Shown here: one piece after another, positions 34,987 through 44,011 of the stretch
How positions within the stretch are numbered: the first letter of the stretch is position 1
Layout: every line of letters begins with the position of its first letter
Source of the DNA: DIGJ01 sp041739345
Lineage (GTDB): Bacteria; Bacillota; Clostridia; Lachnospirales; Lachnospiraceae
NCBI GenBank assembly: GCA_041739345.1
Contig: JBGSNZ010000014.1
Coordinates: 1-64,000 of the forward strand
Reading direction: 5' to 3'
Length of the DNA stretch: 64,000 nucleotides
Position numbers and translations under genes: made by a program
The notes under the pieces: model-generated
Seen by the model: only the letters and a program-made list of their open reading frames with translations
Told to the model about the DNA's origin: nothing
The model's database searches: none

Positions 34987-35754
34987 ATGAGCGATAAATT
35001 AAGGGTAAGGAATCTATGTAAAACATATATCATTAATAAAAGGCAGAACAATGTATTAAGAAATGTTAATTTTGAAATTGAACCGGGGGAGATGGTGGCA
35101 ATTATGGGACCCTCCGGTTCGGGTAAGACTACACTGCTCTATACGGTAAGCGGTATGGATAAAGTAACAGCAGGGAATATAGAATTTTTTGGTAAGGAAC
35201 TAAGCGGGCTATCTGATAACGAAGTAAGTAATGTTCGGTTAAATGAAATGGGATTTGTATTCCAACAGATGTATATGCTGAAAAATTTATCAATTTATGA
35301 TAATATTATCTTACCGGCATATCAGTCAAAGGAAAGAACGTATACAAGAAAAGAAATAAACGCTTATGCAGTAGAACTCATGCATAAGCTTGGCATCACG
35401 GAAGTGGCTGATAATGATATCAATGAGGTATCAGGAGGACAGTTACAAAGAGCGTGCATATGCAGAAGCCTTATAAATAGACCGAGAATCATATTTGCAG
35501 ATGAGCCGACCGGAGCGCTTAACCAGCAGTCATCATCTGAAGTTATGAAAATATTGAATCAGATTAATATGGAAGGAACAAGCATCATGCTTGTTACGCA
35601 TGATCTGAAAGTAGCTGCCAAATGCGAGAGAATTTTGTATATCGAAGACGGCAATATAAGGGATGAAATCAGACTTGGAAAATGCATGGAATCATCTGAT
35701 CGAAGAGAAAGAGAAAAGAAATTAAGTACATGGCTGATGGATCTTGGCTGGTAG
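34987..35754 (+). CDS. ABC transporter ATPase, FtsX partner
   Basis: The product (about 255 residues) contains Walker A (GPSGSGKTT), Q-loop (FQQMYMLKNL), signature VSGGQLQRA, Walker B (IIFADEPTGALNQ) and the His switch (LVTHDLKVA). The signature has Val in place of the usual Leu. Start 34987 (MSDKLRV) follows GGAG. An extra C-terminal helix (REREKKLSTWLMDLGW) is present. It pairs with the permease just upstream. Confidence 0.92.
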   Translation: MSDKLRVRNLCKTYIINKRQNNVLRNVNFEIEPGEMVAIMGPSGSGKTTLLYTVSGMDKVTAGNIEFFGKELSGLSDNEVSNVRLNEMGFVFQQMYMLKNLSIYDNIILPAYQSKERTYTRKEINAYAVELMHKLGITEVADNDINEVSGGQLQRACICRSLINRPRIIFADEPTGALNQQSSSEVMKILNQINMEGTSIMLVTHDLKVAAKCERILYIEDGNIRDEIRLGKCMESSDRREREKKLSTWLMDLGW

Positions 35755-35798
35755 AAGCAATATTCATGTAATGCTATGAAATGATTGGAAGGGGTAGC

Positions 35799-36479
35799 AT
35801 GGTAGATATTTTATTAGTGGAGGATAACAAGGAACTGTCTAAGCTTATGAGCACATTTCTTGTAAAAGATGGGTATAGTATATTGTGTGCAATGAGTGGA
35901 GAAGAAGCGGAAGGCTTTTTGAGCAGAGACAATGCTAGACTGGTAATACTTGATATCATGCTGCCTGGTATCGATGGATTTGCAGTATGTTCCCATATAA
36001 GAAAAAAAGGTGAAATCCCGATTATAATAATTAGTGCTGTGGTGGATAAAGAATCAAAAATGAATGGATTTAAGCTTGGAGCAGACGATTACATGGAAAA
36101 ACCGATTGATATCGATATATTAAGGGCCAAAATAGCAGCACTCTTTAAGCGGTTTTATGAGGTGCATGAAAGTGCAGCACGGATCAAATCAGGAGATATT
36201 GTTATTGATCAGGATTCCATGAAGGTAACATGCAAAGAATGCGAATTAAGTCTTACAATAAAGGAATACGATCTGTTAAGATGCCTGGTTGAGAATAAAG
36301 GAAAAACACTGAATAAAGATTACATATTTAATGAAATCTGGGGTGCAGACAGTTTCAGCGAGAATCAGACGCTCACGGTTCACATTAAGATGCTTCGGGA
36401 TAAAATAGAGGAAGAACCAAGAAATCCAATGAGAATCAAGACTGTCTGGGGTGTGGGCTACCGATATGAAGAAATGTAA
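35799..36479 (+). CDS. OmpR-family response regulator
   Basis: The product has 226 residues: a receiver domain (ED pair near 8-9, phospho-Asp in LVILDIMLPGIDG, Lys in YMEKPIDIDIL) and a winged helix (residues 125-225, ending TVWGVGYRYEEM). Start 35799 follows GGAAGGGG. It overlaps the kinase gene by 14 bases. With that kinase it should regulate the adjoining ABC genes. Confidence 0.92.
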   Translation: MVDILLVEDNKELSKLMSTFLVKDGYSILCAMSGEEAEGFLSRDNARLVILDIMLPGIDGFAVCSHIRKKGEIPIIIISAVVDKESKMNGFKLGADDYMEKPIDIDILRAKIAALFKRFYEVHESAARIKSGDIVIDQDSMKVTCKECELSLTIKEYDLLRCLVENKGKTLNKDYIFNEIWGADSFSENQTLTVHIKMLRDKIEEEPRNPMRIKTVWGVGYRYEEM

Positions 36480-37761
36480 AATAATTATCTTATTGATTAC
36501 TGTATTATATATTGCTATGGCAGCAGGAATGTTCATTACCATGAATCATATAGAAGATAAGCAGGATAATGAATATAGGGTTGAAATAAGCAGACTTAGT
36601 CGAAAGATTTTAAACAGTGGATTGCCAAATAGTGATTTTGCTGAAATTGATTTAAGTGGGTACAGCAATATAAATAATATCTACAGAGTCATGTATATCA
36701 GTACAGACGCTGATCATGCAGATAGTATTCATGCATTTTATTCCGCAAAAAATCAATACCAAATGGAGATAGTGCCGGTTATGCCTGGTGAAAGGCTGAC
36801 CGGCTATCTTAGATTTGATTATAAAAAAGATATCGATACTACATCATATCTTATATTATCGCAGATATTTCTTATGATGATTTATATAATTGTATTAAGT
36901 TTATTGCTATATATTGATCAGAGGATATTAAAGCCATTTCATCAGCTAAGTAATATACCGTATGAAATGTCCAGGGGCAATTTGAATGACGTAATAAAAG
37001 AGAGTAAAAACAGATATTTTGGCCGTTTTATATGGGGAATTGGTATGTTAAAGGATACATTGGACAGTCATAAAAATAAGGAACTTAAGTTGGCAAAGGA
37101 TAAGAAGATGATTCTTTTGTCGATATCCCATGATATTAAGACACCTTTGAATGCAATTAATCTGTATGCGAAAGCGTTAGAAGAGGAAGTGTATACAACG
37201 CAGGAAGAAAAGACAGATGCGGTAATAAAGATTCAGAAAAAGACAGCCGAAATCAATGAATTTGTGAATCAAATTATTAAGTCATCAACGGAAGATGTTG
37301 TATCCATAGAAGTAAAGGATGCAGAGTATTATCTGGCTGATCTGGTAAACAAAGTGAATACAGGTTATTCCGATAAATGCAGTATTAATAAGATGGTATT
37401 CGAAATAGGAGTATTTGATAATCATCTGCTAAAGGGTGATATAGACAGAATGTATGAAGCGATAGGTAATCTGATTGAAAATGCCTTTAAATATGGCGAT
37501 GGGAAACGTCTTGCGATTACGTTTTCGGAGGAAGATTACTGCTTGCTGATTCACATATATAATTCAGGAATACCTGTAAGTGATGACGAGCTATCACATC
37601 TGTTTGAAAGCTTTTATCGAGGCAGCAATACAAAGGGTAAGTCCGGCAATGGACTTGGTCTGTATATTTGCAACGAAATTATGAAAAAGATGAATGGTGA
37701 TATATTTGCTAGACAATCAAAAACAGGTATGGAGTTTGTGCTTGTATGTTCCATGAGTTAG
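36466..37761 (+). CDS. sensor histidine kinase
   Basis: The 431-residue kinase has two membrane helices (about 5-25 and 130-150) around a sensor domain of about 100 residues, a HAMP-like linker, the H-box (LSISHDIKTPLNAINLYAKAL), N-box (NLIENAFKYGDG) and G-box (GNGLGLYICNEIM). In contrast to the kinase at 4565 it has a real outer domain. Its stop codon overlaps that of the convergent ABC-F gene (TTAG). Confidence 0.92.
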   Translation: MKKCKIIILLITVLYIAMAAGMFITMNHIEDKQDNEYRVEISRLSRKILNSGLPNSDFAEIDLSGYSNINNIYRVMYISTDADHADSIHAFYSAKNQYQMEIVPVMPGERLTGYLRFDYKKDIDTTSYLILSQIFLMMIYIIVLSLLLYIDQRILKPFHQLSNIPYEMSRGNLNDVIKESKNRYFGRFIWGIGMLKDTLDSHKNKELKLAKDKKMILLSISHDIKTPLNAINLYAKALEEEVYTTQEEKTDAVIKIQKKTAEINEFVNQIIKSSTEDVVSIEVKDAEYYLADLVNKVNTGYSDKCSINKMVFEIGVFDNHLLKGDIDRMYEAIGNLIENAFKYGDGKRLAITFSEEDYCLLIHIYNSGIPVSDDELSHLFESFYRGSNTKGKSGNGLGLYICNEIMKKMNGDIFARQSKTGMEFVLVCSMS

Positions 37762-39503
37762 AATGAAAGTAACGCAATCAGTTCTTCTAATTCTTCCGAT
37801 AAAACTTTTGCAAGGGTAAAATTCATATCTTTTAAGGCCAATTCTATTTTCGTTTCAACGGCCTTTTTCTTTTGCTCAATTTCCAGATAGTCTTTATCAA
37901 AATGATTTGCATAGATCATCTTTCTGAATTTTCGCATACTAATTTTTCGAATCGTCTTATCTTCAATGATTAAGACATAATCCATGCAGTTAACAATAGA
38001 GTAAAAATCATGAGAAATCATGAGAACTGCACCTTTATAGTTTTCGATGGCTTTTTCTAATGCTAGCTGAGAATAGGTGTCTAAATGACTGGTTGGTTCA
38101 TCAAGAAGCAATAAATTTGCGTTACCAGCAGATATTTTAGCCAATTGAAGCATGTTTTTTTCTCCACCAGATAAAGATCCTATCTTTTGATTCATGATTT
38201 CTTCCTCAAAACCGTAGTTTAAAAGGTGTGACTTAATCTCCTTAGAAGTATGGAACCCAGCATCGAAGAACTCTTCAAGTATCGTGTTGGATTCATTTAG
38301 CATTTCACCTTGCAGCTGAGATAAAAAAGCCACTTCAACATCTGCGTTTATTTCAATAGAATCCTGATCATTTTTATAGATTTCTCTCAGTAAGGTTGTT
38401 TTACCGGTACCATTTGAACCGATAAGAGCTACTTTATCCGTAGATTTGATTTCAAAGCTAACATGATCTAAAAGCACATCTTGAAATGCAACACTATAAT
38501 TATTGACTTTCAAAGCAATGGTTTCTTCAATCTCATTATCAGTATTCAAATCAATCGCTGGCTGCTTAATATCAACAAATGGTGCTTTTATTCTACGCGC
38601 TTGTAATCTTTCTTGTATTTTCACTCTAGCTTTTAGCGATTTTCCTTTGGAAGCTTCGGTAATATAAGTTGCGGTAGATCTTAGTTTGTTGATCAAGATA
38701 TCATTTCTTTCAATTTCCAGTGTATCTGCAACCGCTAGCTCCTGTAATTCAATTTTCTTTTGAAGCAGCGAGAAGTTATAATCAATATAGCTTCCGTTAA
38801 ACTCCTGGAGCTCCATGTTTTCAAGGTGTACAATTTTATTAAAGCAGTGATTCAATAAATATCGGTTGTGCGTAATGATTAGCAATATTCCCTTGTGTGA
38901 ATTAATCAGATTTTTAAGAGAATCAAGATTTTCGAAGTCTAGAAAAACATCAGGCTCGTCCATAATCATTAAGTCTGGACCAGTTAGCATTTCCTTAATC
39001 ACCTGAATCAGTTTGAACTCTCCACCACTAAGCTTAGAGACCATTAGATCTGCATGCTTATTTAGATTTGCCAAATTTAGTTTCTTAGTAATGTTACTTT
39101 CAAAATCATCCCCACCAATTGCTTCAAATGCATCCAATGTTACTTGATATTTTTCCAGTAAAGAATCCATGTCTGTAGCAGTTTCCATTTCAGTGCAAAT
39201 CGTTGTTAATTCGTTTTGTAGCTTAATAAAATCTTGCGCAATATATTCGAAAACGGTCATATCTATTGTTTTATCAAGTTGCGAGAACTGACTTACATAC
39301 CCAATCCTGCAATCAGGGCTAATCTCTAATTTTCCATCGAACATATATCGTTCTGGATCCATGATTATTTCTATGAGTGTACTTTTTCCACTGCCACTTG
39401 TTCCTATAAAAGCGCAATGTTGGTCATCTTCTAATGTGAATGAAATTTTATTATATAAATCCTTTTGTGGAAATGAGTAGGATAAGTTATCAATTTTTAT
39501 CAT
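37758..39503 (-). CDS. ABC-F family ATPase, possible ribosome-protection factor
   Basis: The 581-residue protein has two ABC domains in tandem and no membrane region. Walker A motifs are GTSGSGKST and GSNGTGKTT; signatures LSGGEFKLI and LSGGEKNML; Walker B MIMDEPDVFLDF and LLLDEPTSHLD. The linker (residues about 235-315) is the ABC-F element that enters the ribosome. Members confer resistance to macrolides, lincosamides or pleuromutilins, or act as translation factors; the subfamily cannot be fixed here. Start 39503 (MIKIDNLSYSF) follows AAAGG. Confidence 0.88.
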   Translation of the reverse strand: MIKIDNLSYSFPQKDLYNKISFTLEDDQHCAFIGTSGSGKSTLIEIIMDPERYMFDGKLEISPDCRIGYVSQFSQLDKTIDMTVFEYIAQDFIKLQNELTTICTEMETATDMDSLLEKYQVTLDAFEAIGGDDFESNITKKLNLANLNKHADLMVSKLSGGEFKLIQVIKEMLTGPDLMIMDEPDVFLDFENLDSLKNLINSHKGILLIITHNRYLLNHCFNKIVHLENMELQEFNGSYIDYNFSLLQKKIELQELAVADTLEIERNDILINKLRSTATYITEASKGKSLKARVKIQERLQARRIKAPFVDIKQPAIDLNTDNEIEETIALKVNNYSVAFQDVLLDHVSFEIKSTDKVALIGSNGTGKTTLLREIYKNDQDSIEINADVEVAFLSQLQGEMLNESNTILEEFFDAGFHTSKEIKSHLLNYGFEEEIMNQKIGSLSGGEKNMLQLAKISAGNANLLLLDEPTSHLDTYSQLALEKAIENYKGAVLMISHDFYSIVNCMDYVLIIEDKTIRKISMRKFRKMIYANHFDKDYLEIEQKKKAVETKIELALKDMNFTLAKVLSEELEELIALLSF

Positions 39504-39761
39504 AGTATTACCTTTCTTTATCAATAAAAACAGCTTTTGTGTTTACCGTGGGTAGCATAACATTTTTCGCGACTAATATCAATAGTTTCATATTAAAGTT
39601 TTAATTGAAAGGTAATTGCAATTACTCTTTTCTCGGGCTTTAAAAGTTCACAAAGAGATGTTATGATAATAGAATTGAAAAAAAATTTATACATATGAGA
39701 AAAAATAAAATCTGCGATTTTAGAAGTTTTCAAAACGAGTAGATTTTTAAGGAGGAAACCA

Positions 39762-40118
39762 ATGAAGTTTATCAAAGAGTTTGGCATAATACTGTCAATT
39801 ACTTTTCTTGGAGAAGTGTTAAAATATTTCATTCCATTACCAATACCGGCAAGTATATATGGACTTATATTGATGCTAGGTGCGTTACAAACAAAAATCA
39901 TAAAAGTAGAATCGGTACAAAAAACAGGAAAATTTATGATTGAAATTATGCCTATGATGTTTATCCCAGCAGCGGTTGGTTTGCTGGAAGCGTGGGGAAC
40001 ATTAAAACCTATTTTAATACCTGTCATGATTATTACTGTAGTTTCAACAATTGTCGTGATGGCAGTTACAGGACGAGTTACACAATTAATGATACGCCAG
40101 GAAAAGAGGAAAAAGTGA
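39762..40118 (+). CDS. lrgA: LrgA/CidA holin-like protein
   Basis: The 118-residue product has four membrane helices and the family motifs LGEVLKYFIPLPIPASIYGLILM and MFIPAAVGLLEAWG. LrgA-type proteins are holin-like and, with LrgB, modulate murein hydrolase activity or export small metabolites such as pyruvate. AGGAGG precedes the start. Its stop overlaps the lrgB start (ATGA). Confidence 0.9.
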   Translation: MKFIKEFGIILSITFLGEVLKYFIPLPIPASIYGLILMLGALQTKIIKVESVQKTGKFMIEIMPMMFIPAAVGLLEAWGTLKPILIPVMIITVVSTIVVMAVTGRVTQLMIRQEKRKK

Positions 40119-40810
40119 TGAAAGATATGTTAGGTGATTCTGTGTTCTTTGGTGTGGTAATCAGTATTTTGACCTATGAATTTGGAATGTTTTTAAAGAA
40201 AAAGTGGAAACTTGCAATATTCAATCCACTGTTGATTTCAATTATTGCAGTGATTTTATTTCTTTTGATTTTTGATGTTGACTACGACAGCTATAATACC
40301 GGTGCAAAATATTTGAGTTATCTTTTAACGCCTGCAACCGTATGTCTGGCAATTCCGTTATATGAACAGCTGGAACTGTTAAAGAATAATATAAAAGCTA
40401 TTATGGCAGGACTAATATCGGGTGTACTTACAAGTCTTTCCTGCATATTGGTGTGTTCCTTACTCTTTCGTTTAAGTCACGAAGAATATGTCACTTTATT
40501 GCCTAAGTCCATTACAACGGCAATCGGCATGGGAGTTTCGCAGGAGTTGGGAGGAATTGTGACAATAACAGTTGCAGTGATTGTCATTACTGGAGTATTA
40601 GGAAATATGATAGCAGAAAATGTGTGTAAACTGTTTCGTATCGAGGATCCGGTTGCAAAAGGTATAGCAATTGGATCAGCATCGCATGCAATAGGAACAG
40701 CCAAGGCGATGGAGATGGGGGAAATTGAAGGAGCCATGAGCAGCTTATCCATTGCAGTAGCAGGATTGCTTACGGTTGTTGGCGCATCTGTATTTGCGAA
40801 TTTTATTTAA
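40118..40810 (+). CDS. lrgB: LrgB/CidB family membrane protein
   Basis: The product (about 230 residues) has six to seven helices and the family motif LLTPATVCLAIPLYEQLELLK and ATAIGMGVSQELGGIVTITV (as SITTAIGMGVSQELGG), GIAIGSASHAIGTAKAMEMGE. It works with LrgA in the same operon. Start 40118 shares its first base with the lrgA stop; a frame extending further upstream is not needed. Confidence 0.92.
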   Translation: MKDMLGDSVFFGVVISILTYEFGMFLKKKWKLAIFNPLLISIIAVILFLLIFDVDYDSYNTGAKYLSYLLTPATVCLAIPLYEQLELLKNNIKAIMAGLISGVLTSLSCILVCSLLFRLSHEEYVTLLPKSITTAIGMGVSQELGGIVTITVAVIVITGVLGNMIAENVCKLFRIEDPVAKGIAIGSASHAIGTAKAMEMGEIEGAMSSLSIAVAGLLTVVGASVFANFI

Positions 40811-40893
40811 TACCATAAGTCGACGGAGTTATTGACGATTAGGAAGGCATTCCTATATAATATTAAATAGTAAAACGATTGAGGTAAAAATAA

Positions 40894-41562
40894 ATGGATA
40901 AAATCAGAGTGATTGATATTAAGAGGAGCATCTTTGATAATAATGATAAGGATGCCGAGAAGTTAAGAGAACAGTTGAAGCAGGAGAAGACCTTTCTTTT
41001 GAATCTGATGTCTTCACCTGGATCAGGTAAGACAACCACATTAATACGTACCATAGAAATGCTAAAAGAGGAAATGAGTATCGGAGTTATGGAAGCAGAC
41101 ATTGACTCTTGCGTAGACGCAGAAAAAATAGCATCGACCGGGGTAAAGTCAATTCAACTTCATACAGGTGGTATGTGTCATTTAGATGCAGATATGACGC
41201 GCCAAGGCTTGACCGAGTTTGGTACACAAAACATGGACTTAGTAGTATTAGAAAATGTAGGAAATCTTGTGTGTCCAGCTGAGTTTGACACAGGAGCTGT
41301 AAAGAATGCAATGATCCTATCTGTTCCAGAAGGGGATGACAAGCCACTAAAATATCCACTTATGTTTAGTATCTGTGATGCAGTACTTATTAATAAGATT
41401 GATGTCATGAGCGTTTTTGATTTTGATTTAGAAGCAGCAAAAGAACGCATTAAAGCGTTAAATCCAAATGCAGAAATATTCCCGGTATCAGCAAGAACGG
41501 GTGAAGGTTTTGAAGCATGGGCGAAGTGGCTCAAGAAAAATGTAACGGCTTGGAATGAATAA
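40894..41562 (+). CDS. hypB: HypB-like nickel-insertion GTPase
   Basis: The 222-residue G-protein has the P-loop (SSPGSGKTTTL), metal-site Cys-His (TGGMCHLDADM), Cys in NVGNLVCPAEFDTGA, and the base-binding NKID. These match HypB, which hydrolyses GTP to deliver Ni to [NiFe] hydrogenase or urease. There is no His-rich N-terminal tail. No other hyp, hydrogenase or urease gene is in the window, so it is alone. AGGTAAAAATAA precedes the start; the ribosome binding site is weak. Confidence 0.9.
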   Translation: MDKIRVIDIKRSIFDNNDKDAEKLREQLKQEKTFLLNLMSSPGSGKTTTLIRTIEMLKEEMSIGVMEADIDSCVDAEKIASTGVKSIQLHTGGMCHLDADMTRQGLTEFGTQNMDLVVLENVGNLVCPAEFDTGAVKNAMILSVPEGDDKPLKYPLMFSICDAVLINKIDVMSVFDFDLEAAKERIKALNPNAEIFPVSARTGEGFEAWAKWLKKNVTAWNE

Positions 41563-41668
41563 GCAAAGGCAACATGTGACATATGGTACGATTAAATGAG
41601 TATGTACGTTTTTAATTCACACGCCTCCCCAAAAAGTTTACAAAAGAAAGTTAGGAGGAATGTGAAGG

Positions 41669-42169
41669 GTGAACAGAATAATGATCATAGGTTGCCCTGG
41701 TAGTGGGAAAACAACATTGGCAAAGCAACTTGCATTAAAATTAAATATACCACTTATTCATTTAGATGTTCTTCATTGGAGGGATAATTGGCAGGAAGTA
41801 CCCAAGGAAGAATTTGATGACTTATTACTACAAGCGATACAGAAAGACAAATGGATTGTAGATGGCAACTATGATAGCACAATCAACCTTAGGCTTAAAT
41901 ATAGTGATACGGTAATCTATTTGGATTATCCACGATTAGTCTGCCTTTTAGGTGTGTTAAAAAGACTGATAAAGGGATATGGAAAAAGCCGTTCCGATAT
42001 GGGCGGTTATTGCCCGGAGAAATTTGATTTTGAGTTTATTCAATTTGTGTGGAAATTTAATCGATGCAATCGCAATCGATACTTGCAAATGTTAAGTGAA
42101 GCGCGAGATAAAGAGATTATCATTTTGCATAGTAGAAAAGCATGTGCGAAATTTTTGCGTAGCTTATAA
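41669..42169 (+). CDS. P-loop ATPase, adenylate-kinase/FlaR-like
   Basis: The 166-residue product has Walker A (IGCPGSGKTTLAKQLA), a LIHLDVLHWRDNW segment and DGNYDSTINLRLKYSDTVIYLDYP, features of the topology-modulation (FlaR)-like subfamily of nucleoside-kinase-fold ATPases. Substrate is unknown. Start is a GTG at 41669 with TTAGGAGG 11-12 bases upstream; ATG 41681 is a later alternative. Confidence 0.8.
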   Translation: MNRIMIIGCPGSGKTTLAKQLALKLNIPLIHLDVLHWRDNWQEVPKEEFDDLLLQAIQKDKWIVDGNYDSTINLRLKYSDTVIYLDYPRLVCLLGVLKRLIKGYGKSRSDMGGYCPEKFDFEFIQFVWKFNRCNRNRYLQMLSEARDKEIIILHSRKACAKFLRSL

Positions 42170-42277
42170 TATTTAGTATGAGTAATAAAGTGCCATTGCT
42201 ATGTATGGGACTAGATGAAAATTCGCTCGCGTTATAAATAACGAAACAATCCTTTATTATGAATTCAGAGGTATATC

Positions 42278-42706
42278 ATGAAAAGAAATAAAATGGTCAT
42301 TATCATATTGGTTATATCATTAATAGCTATTATAGCAGCAGTAAGTCTAATTGTTTATGAACGGAATAATGCAACGAAAATAAGAAAAGTATGGAATTTA
42401 GCTACTAATAATGCATTATTTCTTTACCAACAATATGAGGATGAGAATGTCACGGAAGCTTATTCTCTTGCTTTAGGAGAGATGGGTACAATAGTTAATA
42501 CAATAAGTTATTTGAATTATGGGGGGAAAAGTAAGTTAACGGAAGCTCAATTAGCAGAACTTAGCTCGTTTTATCTAAACCTAGAAGGCAAACAAGAGTT
42601 TATGAAACTACATATACCCAAGATAATAGAAATAGTGAAATTGCTACAGTGCGAAGATGATGATGCCTTTATGAAAATGAAAGTATTACGTGATAGTATA
42701 GAATGA
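42278..42706 (+). CDS. membrane-anchored hypothetical protein
   Basis: The 142-residue product has one N-terminal helix (residues 7-27, MVIIILVISLIAIIAAVSLI) and an outer helical domain (KIRKVWNLATNNALFLYQQYEDE to the end). It could be anchored or an uncleaved signal. No known family. An AGAGG element lies just before the ATG. Confidence 0.6.
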   Translation: MKRNKMVIIILVISLIAIIAAVSLIVYERNNATKIRKVWNLATNNALFLYQQYEDENVTEAYSLALGEMGTIVNTISYLNYGGKSKLTEAQLAELSSFYLNLEGKQEFMKLHIPKIIEIVKLLQCEDDDAFMKMKVLRDSIE

Positions 42707-42750
42707 AAGGAGCATTTTAAATAAGTAACAAATTGAGAAAAATGGCGAAG

Positions 42751-42780
42751 TTGACAACAACTAAAATAATGTGATATGAT
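42751..42780 (+). promoter_or_regulatory. sigma-A-type promoter
   Basis: TTGACA (42751-42756) and TATGAT (42775-42780) have an 18-bp spacer. The next gene starts at 42928, with a terminator hairpin in between. Confidence 0.6.
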
Positions 42781-42829
42781 AAATCTAATTGATTATAGTA
42801 TTTTAAATGCAAATGGTAGTGAAGGTGAT

Positions 42830-42886
42830 ATACAGTGAGTGTCATTCGTAGCGAAAGTTAAGAATGACATTTGCTGTATTTTTTTT
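42830..42886 (+). terminator. leader terminator before DUF2798 gene
   Basis: Outer arms ATACAG / CTGTAT and inner arms GTGTCATTC / GAATGACAT pair (with a small bulge) and run into eight T. It is downstream of the promoter at 42751 and 42 bases before the next gene, which suggests attenuation or an independent short RNA. Confidence 0.6.
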
Positions 42887-42927
42887 GCGCTTAAATCAAT
42901 TAACTACATTTTAAAAGGAGATAAAGT

Positions 42928-43410
42928 ATGCCGCAGAACAAGAGAGAAAGTTTGATTTTTACAGTAATAATGTGCTTTTTTATGGTGCTTTGGATGAGCG
43001 TTTATAATGTATCGATGCACATGGGAGGATTGTCATTGGAAAGCATTAAAGAAGGGTGGATAGGTTTTCCTATCGCATTTGTCATTGCAATGTGTTGTGA
43101 TTGGTTTTTAGTATCAGGAATTGCAAAAGGATTTGCATTTCGTTTTTTGATAAAATCAGACAGTAGCAATCTAAGAAAAGCAATTTCAGTTTCGTGTTGT
43201 ATGGTGCTTCCAATGGTAATTATAATGTCGATGTATGGAGCAGTTGAAGTATGTACGAAGTCGGGAGCATGGAGTCAGATACTAATTATTTGGATAACAA
43301 ATATTCCAAAGAATCTAATTATGGCTTTACCGGTTCAGCTTATTTTGGCAGCACCAATTGTCAGAGCAATCTTTAGAAAAGCATTTCCAGTCGGAAAAGT
43401 ACTGGCATAA
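42928..43410 (+). CDS. DUF2798 membrane protein
   Basis: The 160-residue product has four membrane helices and the pattern of DUF2798 proteins: FTVIMCFFMVLWMSVYN, GWIGFPIAFVIAMCCDWFLV, and NLIMALPVQLILAAPIVRAIF. Function is unknown. Such genes often sit next to a LysR regulator; here a LysR relic lies directly downstream on the other strand. AAAGGAG precedes the start. Confidence 0.8.
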   Translation: MPQNKRESLIFTVIMCFFMVLWMSVYNVSMHMGGLSLESIKEGWIGFPIAFVIAMCCDWFLVSGIAKGFAFRFLIKSDSSNLRKAISVSCCMVLPMVIIMSMYGAVEVCTKSGAWSQILIIWITNIPKNLIMALPVQLILAAPIVRAIFRKAFPVGKVLA

Positions 43411-43590
43411 ATATTTTTCCATAAAACCAGTTTCCACCATTGATTGCAATCTCCAAAGTGCCATTGTTGATTAGGTGGGAAAATTCAGCTGTATTGTCCA
43501 TATTTAAATTGAATTTTATGCCAGGAAACAACTTTTTGCATTTATATTGATTAATAATTGATAGGAACTTTAGGATGGATAATGCATTTA
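43411..43590 (-). pseudogene. LysR-type regulator relic (effector domain)
   Basis: Minus-strand translation gives LSILKFLSIINQYKCKKLFPG, then IKFNLNMDNTAEFSHLINNG and TLEIAINGGNWFYGK. This is the start of a LysR substrate-binding domain (P-x-I-x-F, then L-x-x-G-x-L-x-I-A-I). The HTH and the rest of the domain are missing, and the frame ends in the 3' end of the DUF2798 gene. It is probably the leftover of a regulator that controlled its neighbour. Confidence 0.6.
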
Positions 43591-43664
43591 AAATAGATTA
43601 TAATAGACAGATAGAAGATTGATAATCCTGATATGCATTCATTGTAAAAAGGAGGATTCTGACT

Positions 43665-43934
43665 ATGAATGATAAAGTCTATGAATTTGATGCAACGTTA
43701 ATAAAAGTTCCAGATATTGATGGTGCTTATATAGAATTTCCTTATGATGTAAAAGAAGAGTTTGGAAAAGGACGCGTGAAGGTGAGTGCTACCATTGATG
43801 AGTTTCCTTATGATGGAAGTTTAGTGAGAATGAAAACGCCGGGGCATATATTGGGAGTAAGAAAAGATATTCGTCAGAAAATAGGAAAGCAACCAGGTGA
43901 TTTAGTTCACGTAACGGTAGTGGAACGAGAGTAA
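43665..43934 (+). CDS. DUF1905 domain protein
   Basis: The 89-residue product matches DUF1905: FDATLIKVPDIDGAYIEFPYD, VKEEFGKGRVKVSATIDEFPY, LVRMKTPGHILGVRKDIRQKI and GKQPGDLVHVTVVERE. The fold is a small double-psi-like barrel of unknown function, sometimes fused to YdeI-like domains. GGAGGA precedes the start; a terminator follows. Confidence 0.88.
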   Translation: MNDKVYEFDATLIKVPDIDGAYIEFPYDVKEEFGKGRVKVSATIDEFPYDGSLVRMKTPGHILGVRKDIRQKIGKQPGDLVHVTVVERE

Positions 43935-43947
43935 ATCGTATTTTATG

Positions 43948-43978
43948 TCCCGCAAGCTATGTACTTGCGGGATTTTTC
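43948..43978 (+). terminator. intrinsic terminator
   Basis: TCCCGCAAG / CTTGCGGGA with a 7-base loop is followed by TTTTTC. It is 13 bases after the DUF1905 gene. Confidence 0.85.
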
Positions 43979-44011
43979 TAATAGAGCAATGAAACAAGAG
44001 AGGAAATTGAA

